Shown here in pieces: positions 21,491 to 26,572 of a stretch of DNA of 26,572 bases. How positions within the stretch are numbered: position 1 is the stretch's first letter; every line of letters begins with the position of its first letter. The notes below the pieces were generated by a model. It did not search any database, was not told the origin of the DNA, and saw only the letters and a list, made by a program, of their open reading frames with translations. Source of the DNA: an uncultured Eubacteriales bacterium. Its GTDB lineage: Bacteria; Bacillota; Clostridia; Oscillospirales; CAG-272. The translations under genes were made by a program, and so were the position numbers. Where the stretch lies: positions 1 through 26,572 of the forward strand of contig CAKRNO010000019.1 in the NCBI GenBank assembly GCA_934371135.1. The letters run 5' to 3'.

Positions 21491-22934
21491 CCTCCTTGAT
21501 CTCATCCACGAGGTTTTCCACTTCCTCGCGGCACCGCATATCGGTCTCCATCATGTTTTCGATCTTGTTGCAGGCGAGGATGACGTTGGAATGCTGGCAG
21601 GAGAAGAAGGAGCCGATGTCCGAGAGCGGATAGTCGGTCATGCGGCGGATGAGGTACATACAGACGTGGCGGGCGTACACGACGTTGCCTTGCCTTCCTC
21701 TCCCCTTGATGACGTCCGCCGGGATGTGAAAGTGCTTGGTCACCGCCTTGAAGATGCGGTCGAGGATATAGGAGTTTTCCCCCGCGCCCGATTCCACGTC
21801 GGCGAGCGCCCGCTTGGCGCTCTCGAGGGAGATGACCGTCCCCGTCAGTGCGTTCATGGCGTGCAGGCGGCGGATGGCGCCCTCAATCGTGCGGATGTTG
21901 CTCTTGATGTGATCCGCCATATAGCGGATGATCTCCCCGTCCAGCTTGATGCCCTGCTTATCCGCCTTGGTCTTGATGATGGCGGCGCGGAGCTCGGGCG
22001 TGGGCGGCTGGATGTCCGCCGTCAGCCCCCATTCAAACCGGGTTCGCAGACGGTCGGCGAGGTTGGGGATCTCGCACGGGGGTCTGTCCGAGGTCAGGAT
22101 GATCTGCTTCTGGCTCTCAAAGAGGGTATTGAATGTATTGAAGAATTCTTCCTGGATGGCTTCTTTCCCGGAGATGAACTGGATATCGTCGATCATGAGC
22201 ACGTCGGTCGAGCGGTACTTCACGCGGAAGTCCTGGGTCGTGCCGCGGCGGATGGCTTCGATCAGCTCATTGACGAAGTCCTCGCACCGTATGTAAACAA
22301 ATTTTGTCCCCGGTGAGCGCACCTTGATGGCGTTCGTGATGGCGTAGAGCAGGTGCGTCTTGCCGAGCCCGCTCTGCCCGTAAATAAAGAGGGGGTTATA
22401 TTTTTCTTCCAGTGGGTTGGTCAGATACTCCTCGTCGGTCGTGAAAGACATTGCCACGGCGAAGCAAGCCGCGTGTGCAAACCGGTTGGAGTCTCCTACA
22501 ATGAAATTATCAAAGGTATAGCCGCTGACGACGTCGCTCGACTCAATGTTGCGCGCGATCTCCTCGCTGCGTCGCTTTTCTTCTTCCTTGCGTCGCCGCT
22601 CCTTTTCCTCCTGTCGCCGTTCCTCCTCCTCCTCTATGCGGCGGTCCGCCTCCTCGGCGGCACGGCGCTTGATCTCCTCCATATCGTCTTTGCGGAGGGA
22701 AATCTGTACCCGGACGGGGAAACCGAGCAGCTCCGAAAACTTTTCGGACAGCAGGGGGATGTGGTGCTCGGTGAGAATCTTCTGCTTGAATTCGGAATTG
22801 ATGGAGAGCGTCACGATGCTGTTGTCAATGGACTCTATGATGAGATCCTTGAACCACAGGTTGAAGACTGTCGTACCTTTTTCCGCCTGCAACTGTTCAA
22901 AAACGGCGTTTTGTATATCCAGGTATTGTCCCAT
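21486..22934 (-). CDS. dnaA: Chromosomal replication initiator DnaA with an altered DNA-reading motif
   Basis: DnaA is the AAA+ initiator that binds origin boxes and opens the duplex. The 482-residue product has domain I (about 1-80, YLDIQNAVFEQLQAEKGTTV). Domain II is replaced by a Glu/Arg/Lys-rich run (81-130, RRIEEEEERRQEEKERRRKE). Domain III carries Walker A GQSGLGKTH (186-194), Walker B VLMIDDIQF and sensor 1 ILTSDRPP. In domain IV the box-reading signature, GGRDHTTV in most bacteria, is SCQHSNV (445-451), one residue shorter. His448 and the minor-groove Arg414 remain, but the Asp/Thr/Thr positions are Gln/Ser/Asn. ATG at 22934 has AAAGGA 8-9 nt upstream. It is the first gene of the series leading to gyrA. 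Confidence 0.97.
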   Translation of the reverse strand: MGQYLDIQNAVFEQLQAEKGTTVFNLWFKDLIIESIDNSIVTLSINSEFKQKILTEHHIPLLSEKFSELLGFPVRVQISLRKDDMEEIKRRAAEEADRRIEEEEERRQEEKERRRKEEEKRRSEEIARNIESSDVVSGYTFDNFIVGDSNRFAHAACFAVAMSFTTDEEYLTNPLEEKYNPLFIYGQSGLGKTHLLYAITNAIKVRSPGTKFVYIRCEDFVNELIEAIRRGTTQDFRVKYRSTDVLMIDDIQFISGKEAIQEEFFNTFNTLFESQKQIILTSDRPPCEIPNLADRLRTRFEWGLTADIQPPTPELRAAIIKTKADKQGIKLDGEIIRYMADHIKSNIRTIEGAIRRLHAMNALTGTVISLESAKRALADVESGAGENSYILDRIFKAVTKHFHIPADVIKGRGRQGNVVYARHVCMYLIRRMTDYPLSDIGSFFSCQHSNVILACNKIENMMETDMRCREEVENLVDEIKED

Positions 22935-22950
22935 CGGAGATTTCCTTTCG

Positions 22951-22960
22951 TGTCGGTCAC
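22951..22960 (+). promoter_or_regulatory. Candidate TGTCAGTAAC-like operator in the dnaA leader
   Basis: TGTCGGTCAC matches the origin motif at 8 of 10 positions. It lies between the dnaA promoter and ribosome site, where an autoregulatory DnaA site would be expected. One isolated imperfect match could be chance. Confidence 0.3.
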
Positions 22961-22970
22961 ACTCCCGTAT

Positions 22971-22999
22971 ATTATAAATTATCTATGAGTATAAATCAA
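22971..22999 (-). promoter_or_regulatory. Sigma-A promoter of dnaA
   Basis: Minus strand: TTGATT (22999-22994), 17-nt spacer, TATAAT (22976-22971). The -10 box is at consensus. Predicted start near 22964, giving a leader of about 30 nt. Confidence 0.8.
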
Positions 23000-23140
23000 T
23001 CACGCGCGCGCACATAAACTTAATTGTTAACAAATCTTTTACTTTTATTAAGACCTGCACAAAATAAAAAGCGGCGGTGCCGACCGCCCACGGGGTAAAC
23101 AAATGAAAAAGATCATTTTTGAAAAAATTATTTTTGTCAT

Positions 23141-23163
23141 GGCGACCACCGGTCGCCCCTGCA
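23141..23163 (-). repeat. Family A palindromic repeat, copy 7 (divergent)
   Basis: Minus strand GCAGGGGCGACC-GGT-GGTCGCC. The GTAGG end has become GCAGG and the centre differs from ATC, while the arms still pair. Confidence 0.65.
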
Positions 23164-23198
23164 GGATGCGATCGTCATTATTCTTTTAATGAGTTATA

Positions 23199-23281
23199 CC
23201 ACCCGCGCCAGCCAAAAACACCCTGAAAGTTTTTGAAAGAGGGTCCGGGAGAGGACTTTTCTCTAAAAAGTCCTCTCCCGG
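23199..23281 (-). repeat. Family B hairpin-plus-arm element after the spoVA operon
   Basis: A perfect 16-bp stem (CCGGGAGAGGACTTTT, 23245-23260 against 23266-23281) with a 5-nt loop. On the minus strand it is followed by CCCTCTTTCAAAAACTTTCA, then GGGTGTTTTTGGCTGGCGCG. It begins 17 nt after the spoVAE stop and may form the 3' end of that message. Confidence 0.8.
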
Positions 23282-23297
23282 AAAACATCCGCCGCCA

Positions 23298-23675
23298 TCA
23301 ATTCTGCTTTTTCGGCTTGGAGCGGAAAAGGATCGCCGCGAGGTAGCCGAAGACGAGGGCAGCCGTTGTCCCGGCTGCCGCCGCGGTCAGGGGCCCTGTG
23401 AGGGCGCCGAGCAGCCCCTTTTCACTGACGGCTTCCCTTGTGCCCTCGGCGATGGTACCGCCGAAGCCGATGAGCGGCACGGTGACGCCCGCCCCGGCGA
23501 AGTTCTTGAGGGGGGTAAAGAGACCGACGGCGCCGATGACGACCCCCGCCACCACATAGAGCACGAGTATGCGGGCCGGGGTCAGGGCGGTATAGTCGAT
23601 GAGGAGCTGGGCGATGACGCAGACGAGCCCGCCGACAAGGAACGCCCAGAGCAGAGACAAAAAGAATGCACCCAT
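23298..23675 (-). CDS. spoVAE: Stage V sporulation protein AE (SpoVAEb type)
   Basis: This is a membrane component of the SpoVA channel that moves dipicolinic acid into the forespore and out during germination. The 125-residue product is almost wholly hydrophobic, with about four membrane segments. It shows the family features DYTALTPARILVLYVVAGVV, GAGVTVPLIGFGGTIAEG and a basic C-terminus (RSKPKKQN). ATG at 23675 has AAAGGAG upstream and is 2 nt after the spoVAD stop. It is the last gene of a three-gene operon in the order C-D-E, with family B repeat DNA downstream. Confidence 0.93.
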   Translation of the reverse strand: MGAFFLSLLWAFLVGGLVCVIAQLLIDYTALTPARILVLYVVAGVVIGAVGLFTPLKNFAGAGVTVPLIGFGGTIAEGTREAVSEKGLLGALTGPLTAAAAGTTAALVFGYLAAILFRSKPKKQN

Positions 23676-23677
23676 TT

Positions 23678-24748
23678 TTAATCTCCTTTCTCACACCCGG
23701 GGGCGACGATCTCCACCACGGGCGCGACCCCGATGATGGTCTTCCCCTGCTGGATGCTGGTGGGGCTCATGAGCGCCCCTGTGGATAAGAACAGTATTTT
23801 CCGGCAGGATCCCTCCGAAAGTGCCGGCAGGAACTTTGCCGCGAGCGTCGCCGCACTGCACCCGCACCCGGAGCCGCCCGCATGACAGTCGCGGTTTTTG
23901 AGGTCATAGAGCAGCTTGCCGCAGTCGAGGTGTTGCCGGGAGATGTCAATCCCCGCTTTTTTGAGCAGAATTTTGAGCAGCTCCGAGCCCTCGTCGCCGA
24001 GGTCGCCGGTGACGATCGCGTCATAATCACCGGGCTCCGCCCCGACAAGTGTTAAAAATGATTTTATCGAATCCGCCGCCGCGGGTGCCATCGCCGCCCC
24101 CATGTTGAAAGCGTCGGAGACGCCGCCGTCCCGCATGATTCCCGCCATGACGCGGGTGATAAGGGGCGCCCCGTCTGTCGCGCACGCGCCGCTCCCCGTT
24201 TTTTTGCCGCCGGGGGTGTGCCCCGCCCCGCACGCGCGGAGCAGGAACGCACCGCCCGCCGTCGCCGTCCACTGCGCCGTCGGGGGTCTCTGCCCGCCGT
24301 ACTCGATCGGCGTCCGGAACTGCCGCTCCGCCGCGCTGTTGTGCGAGGTGGTGACCACCGCCGCAATGGTGTCCTCGTCCGCGGCGTTCAGCACGAGGGA
24401 GGCGAGCGTCAGCCCCTCGGTACAGGTGGAGCAGGCGCCGTAGATGCCGAAGAAAGGCACCTCTGTCTCCAGATGCGCACAGGACGAGGCGACGCACTGG
24501 TTCTGCAAGTCCCCGGAAAAGAGAAAAGCAAGGTCGGCGTGAGACAGCTTTGCCCGCCCGAGGGCGAGCGAGAGCGCCGCGTGGGAAAGCTCACTCTCCG
24601 CGAGCTCCCAGGTGTTCTGACCGAAGCGGTCGCTCATGTCCGTGAAGTCGAGGGACGCCCCGAGGGGGCCGTTCTTCTCCTCCCGCCCCCCAACGGCGGC
24701 TTCGGCAAAGATAGCGACAGGGCGGCGCAGTGTGATGACCTTTTGCAT
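23678..24748 (-). CDS. spoVAD: Stage V sporulation protein AD
   Basis: SpoVAD is the soluble, membrane-associated SpoVA subunit with a thiolase-like fold that binds dipicolinic acid. The 356-residue product shows the usual sequence blocks (SDRFGQNTWELAESELSHAA; FFGIYGACSTCTEGLTLASL; IVTGDLGDEGSELL; GGSGCGCSAATL; LFLSTGALMSPTSIQQGKTI). It is slightly longer than the Bacillus protein (about 338), mainly from an insertion near 170-195 (GAGHTPGGKKTGSGACATDG). ATG at 24748 has GAGGAG upstream, 10 nt after the spoVAC stop. A perfect TTATCCACA lies inside the gene at 23780-23788. Confidence 0.95.
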   Translation of the reverse strand: MQKVITLRRPVAIFAEAAVGGREEKNGPLGASLDFTDMSDRFGQNTWELAESELSHAALSLALGRAKLSHADLAFLFSGDLQNQCVASSCAHLETEVPFFGIYGACSTCTEGLTLASLVLNAADEDTIAAVVTTSHNSAAERQFRTPIEYGGQRPPTAQWTATAGGAFLLRACGAGHTPGGKKTGSGACATDGAPLITRVMAGIMRDGGVSDAFNMGAAMAPAAADSIKSFLTLVGAEPGDYDAIVTGDLGDEGSELLKILLKKAGIDISRQHLDCGKLLYDLKNRDCHAGGSGCGCSAATLAAKFLPALSEGSCRKILFLSTGALMSPTSIQQGKTIIGVAPVVEIVAPGCEKGD

Positions 24749-24758
24749 ACGACTCTCC

Positions 24759-25208
24759 TCAAAACAGTGCCGCGATCCGCGTCACAATAAAGTAAACGAC
24801 ACCGTACACCACCCCGGCGAGCGTGCCGAAAAGCAGGACGGGACCCGCCACGGTAAAAATTTTGGCACCCACCCCGAGGATGAGCCCCTCGCTCTTGTTG
24901 TCGATGGCAGGCGATACGACCGCGTTGGCGAAGCCCGTCACGGGTACCAGCGTCCCCGCCCCCGCGAAGCGCGCGATGCGGTCAAAGACACCGATCCCTG
25001 TGAGCAGCGCGGCGATGAAAACGAGCGTGACCGTCGTCAGCGTCGAGGCGGTCCTCGGGTCGAGCCCGAACATCGAGTAGAGTGCGGTCAGGCATTGCCC
25101 GAGGGCGCAGATCCCCCCGCCGACGGCGAACGCCGCGAGACAGTTCTTCAGGGCGGGCGAACGTGCCGCGCGCCGCTTCACCAGTTTTGCATAAGCCTCT
25201 TTCTCCAT
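24759..25208 (-). CDS. spoVAC: Stage V sporulation protein AC
   Basis: SpoVAC is the membrane subunit of the dipicolinic acid channel reported to act as a mechanosensitive pore in Bacillus. The 149-residue product starts with a basic cytoplasmic stretch (YAKLVKRRAARSPALKNC), then about four hydrophobic segments with the conserved GAGTLVPVTGFANAVVSPAI. ATG at 25208 has GGGAGG 7 nt upstream. It is the first gene of the operon and lies just after a sigma-G-like promoter. Only the C-D-E core is present; spoVAA, AB and AF are not in this window. Confidence 0.95.
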   Translation of the reverse strand: MEKEAYAKLVKRRAARSPALKNCLAAFAVGGGICALGQCLTALYSMFGLDPRTASTLTTVTLVFIAALLTGIGVFDRIARFAGAGTLVPVTGFANAVVSPAIDNKSEGLILGVGAKIFTVAGPVLLFGTLAGVVYGVVYFIVTRIAALF

Positions 25209-25228
25209 GATGATCCTCCCGTTTTTTT

Positions 25229-25257
25229 CAGTATGCGGCAGTTTCGGGACTTTATAC
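25229..25257 (-). promoter_or_regulatory. Candidate sigma-G promoter of the spoVA operon
   Basis: Minus strand: GTATA (25257-25253), 17-nt spacer, CATACTG (25235-25229). This fits the forespore sigma-G pattern (GNATR and CATNNTA) with one mismatch, at the distance that gives a leader of about 15 nt before the start codon. SpoVA genes are sigma-G targets in Bacillus. Confidence 0.65.
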
Positions 25258-25283
25258 GGTGTGTCTCCGTTTGACGGCGTGTT

Positions 25284-25299
25284 GCCCGATTTTTCGGGC
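25284..25299. other. Hairpin in the spoVAC upstream region
   Basis: GCCCGA-TTTT-TCGGGC, a 6-bp perfect stem. It lies upstream of the spoVA promoter, without a T-run. The remaining 25300-25520 has no gene, only GC-rich inverted segments around CGCCCCGCGGG and CCCGGCGGGG. Confidence 0.4.
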
Positions 25300-25522
25300 G
25301 TCTCCCCGTTAAAATAAAGCGTAAAAAAGCAAAAAAGTCAGGGCAAACAATGCATGATGCCGGGCGGCGGCGCCCCGCGGGCACCACAGCACCATCCCGG
25401 CGGGGCATTTTCTGGGTGCTTCCCCCACCGCGCGGCTTTTATCGCTTTTTTGCCCCGGTCGCGTCTGCCCCCTGCCGATTGTAAACATTTTGCTCATCTA
25501 CCGCAAAAAAACGGGGGACCGG

Positions 25523-25551
25523 TTGATTTTTCTCCGAAATGACTGTATAGT
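25523..25551 (+). promoter_or_regulatory. Sigma-A promoter of the Gly-rich membrane protein gene
   Basis: TTGATT (25523-25528), 17-nt spacer, TATAGT (25546-25551). A CCCGCACG-CGCC-CGTGCGGG hairpin (25567-25586) sits in the leader, about 15 nt before the ribosome site. Confidence 0.75.
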
Positions 25552-25616
25552 ATAAATAAAAGAAGACCCGCACGCGCCCGTGCGGGAAAAACCTCAAGAC
25601 AGGAGGCAATACAGAT

Positions 25617-26324
25617 ATGGGAAGATCGGACGACGGGAAAAACCGCGAGACATACGATCCTTTCAAAAAGCCGGAAAATAACGGTACGGATCCCCGTGGC
25701 GGCACGGGCACAGGCTACAGCTACCCGGGCGGTAATAACGGCGGCAACGCCGGTTTCGGTTACCCCGGCGGCAGTAACGGCGGCAATGGGAGCGATACGC
25801 AGAACAGCGGCGGCTTTTACGGTCCCGACTATTTCACCGGCAGGAGCGGCTACGGCTATGCGCAAGGTCCCGCCGGCGGTTACGGTTATGCGCAGGGGGC
25901 GCCCGGCTACGGCTACCAACCTGTGAGACGGTCTCCCGGCTATGGGTTCTCCGTTGCCTCCGCCATTCTCGGCACTCTCTCGATTGTGTTCTGTCTCTCC
26001 GTCTGGGTGCCGCTCATCACCGGTGTGCTCGCCATCGTCTTCGCGCTCATCGCGCGCAAGCGTGACGGCAGGTTCACCTCCACATCCCGCACCGGGCTCA
26101 TCCTCGGTATCGTTGCTCTCGTCCTCGTCGCACTCGTGCTCACCTATGTTTTCACGCACTTTGACGAGGTCATGCAGGAGTTACGGGATGTGCTGCGGGA
26201 ATACGGATATGGTACCCCGGACAGCGGTAACGGCGGCAGCTCCGGCAACGGCGGGAGCTCCACCCCCGACACCTCCGGTGACGGTGGCAGACAGCTGACG
26301 CTGCTCCCCTATTTCCGGCTGTAA
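25617..26324 (+). CDS. Gly-rich protein with two membrane helices, DUF4190-like
   Basis: A 235-residue product. Residues about 1-105 are low-complexity and rich in Gly, Tyr, Asn and Ser (GYSYPGGNNGGN, YGYAQG twice). Two hydrophobic helices follow (about 110-143, SVASAILGTLSIVFCLSVWV; and about 158-181, SRTGLILGIVALVLVALVL), joined by a short basic loop (ARKRDGRFTST). This helix pair is of the DUF4190 kind found in many Gram-positive membrane proteins of unknown role. A Ser/Gly-rich tail ends in LPYFRL. ATG at 25617 has AGGAGG about 10 nt upstream. It is a single gene with its own promoter; no good terminator was seen after it. Function unknown. Confidence 0.8.
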   Translation: MGRSDDGKNRETYDPFKKPENNGTDPRGGTGTGYSYPGGNNGGNAGFGYPGGSNGGNGSDTQNSGGFYGPDYFTGRSGYGYAQGPAGGYGYAQGAPGYGYQPVRRSPGYGFSVASAILGTLSIVFCLSVWVPLITGVLAIVFALIARKRDGRFTSTSRTGLILGIVALVLVALVLTYVFTHFDEVMQELRDVLREYGYGTPDSGNGGSSGNGGSSTPDTSGDGGRQLTLLPYFRL

Positions 26325-26429
26325 TGCACAGGGATAACAGACATTTGCGGAAAGAACAGTATTTATAAATCCATCTGCATCCGTCACCCCGCCCGTCAAC
26401 ACCTGCCCCCGTGGGCAAAAGAAAAAGGC

Positions 26430-26458
26430 TTGACAAAGGCTGCCAAGCCGAGTATCAT
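26430..26458 (+). promoter_or_regulatory. Strong sigma-A promoter of the leader-ORF transcript
   Basis: TTGACA (26430-26435), 17-nt spacer, TATCAT (26453-26458). Predicted start near 26465, so AAGGA lies at the very 5' end of the RNA. Confidence 0.85.
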
Positions 26459-26476
26459 AATAACGAAGGAACACCG

Positions 26477-26503
26477 ATGACGGTTGCTCCTCTACAGGGT
26501 TAA
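26477..26503 (+). CDS. Eight-codon leader peptide in a candidate attenuator
   Basis: ATG at 26477 with AAGGA 6 nt upstream opens a frame coding MTVAPLQG and stopping at TAA (26501-26503), one base before the terminator stem. Size, ribosome site and position suit a leader peptide whose translation senses ribosome state. It has no run of one amino acid, so classic amino-acid attenuation is unlikely; antibiotic- or stalling-dependent control is possible. Too short to prove as coding from sequence alone. Confidence 0.5.
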   Translation: MTVAPLQG

Positions 26504-26516
26504 GAAATAACCGCTG
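26495..26516 (+). promoter_or_regulatory. Candidate antiterminator hairpin
   Basis: CAGGGTTA (26495-26502) can pair with TAACC-CTG (26508-26512 and 26514-26516, one G bulged) around a 5-nt loop. This uses the left arm of the terminator, so the two folds exclude each other. The 5' arm overlaps the end of the leader ORF, so a ribosome at its stop codon would block this fold. Confidence 0.45.
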
Positions 26517-26545
26517 GTTCGAAGCAGGCGGTTATTTCTTTTTTT
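26504..26545 (+). terminator. Rho-independent terminator in the leader transcript
   Basis: GAAATAACCGC (26504-26514) pairs with GCGGTTATTTC (26528-26538), an 11-bp stem with a 13-nt loop, followed by seven T. It ends a transcript of about 80 nt, about 30 nt from the window end. The loop GGTTCGAAGC resembles a tRNA arm, but no tRNA is present. Confidence 0.92.
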
Positions 26546-26572
26546 GTATTATTTGCGGCGGTTGATAAACAA

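Larger units (their letters stand above)
23000..23297. other. AT-rich region upstream of dnaA
   Basis: No gene. From about 22966 to 23140 the sequence is far more AT-rich than its surroundings and includes the palindrome TTGTTAACAA (23024-23033), a further TGTCA at 23135 and several A/T tracts. It could be part of a bipartite origin or simply the dnaA regulatory region. It ends with one family A and one family B repeat. Confidence 0.5.

Noticed and set aside
23780..23788. Perfect canonical DnaA box (TTATCCACA, minus strand) inside spoVAD
   Set aside because: A single copy within codons for LSTG; it is not clustered and one chance occurrence in this length is plausible. Near matches at 12758 and 20330 regions are also isolated.
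26514..26528. tRNA-like GGTTCGAAGC
   Set aside because: It is the loop of a terminator; no acceptor, D or anticodon arms can be placed around it.

Overview
This GC-rich window looks like part of the chromosome of a spore-forming, low-redox Clostridia bacterium, plausibly Oscillospirales-like. The evidence is the replication-origin cluster dnaA-dnaN-recF-remB-gyrB-gyrA, a forespore spoVACDE operon, an HrcA/CIRCE heat-shock operon, RNase Y and RNase J in place of RNase E, and a stand-alone rubredoxin. The order-level placement is an inference from gene content and style; no rRNA gene is present.

Layout. 1-300: no gene, only palindromic GGGCGACC repeats and the heat-shock terminator. 402-5247 (minus): hrcA-grpE-dnaK-dnaJ behind a consensus promoter with a perfect CIRCE operator. 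5389-6190: gene-free, repeat-rich. 6192-9031 (plus): consensus promoter, 215-nt structured leader, rny (RNase Y), ymdB. 9032-9545: gene-free, hairpin repeats. 9547-9874 (plus): complete rubredoxin transcription unit. 10155-12614 (minus): RNase J and a small conserved membrane protein. 13013-22934 (minus): dnaA, dnaN, recF, remB, gyrB, gyrA, a lipoprotein and an HTH protein. 23298-25208 (minus): spoVAC-spoVAD-spoVAE with a sigma-G-like promoter. 25523-26324 (plus): a Gly-rich two-helix membrane protein. 26430-26545 (plus): a promoter, an 8-codon leader ORF and a terminator that look like an attenuator for a gene outside the window.

The most interesting signal is at the presumed origin. The dnaA-dnaN intergenic region has no canonical DnaA box (TTATCCACA). 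It carries about ten copies of a different motif, consensus TGTCAGTAAC, in under 190 bp on both strands. The dnaA gene next to it encodes a protein whose box-reading signature, normally GGRDHTTV, is shortened and changed to SCQHSNV. Together these suggest an initiator/origin pair with altered DNA specificity. DnaA also has a long Glu/Arg-rich domain II in place of the usual disordered linker. This is an inference from sequence and needs the tests given below.

Functional themes are replication initiation and supercoiling (dnaA, dnaN, recF, gyrBA), protein folding, RNA turnover (RNase Y, YmdB, RNase J) and sporulation (SpoVA). Two dispersed repeat families sit only in intergenic DNA: a GGGCGACC palindrome (family A) and an 80-90 nt hairpin-plus-arm element (family B).
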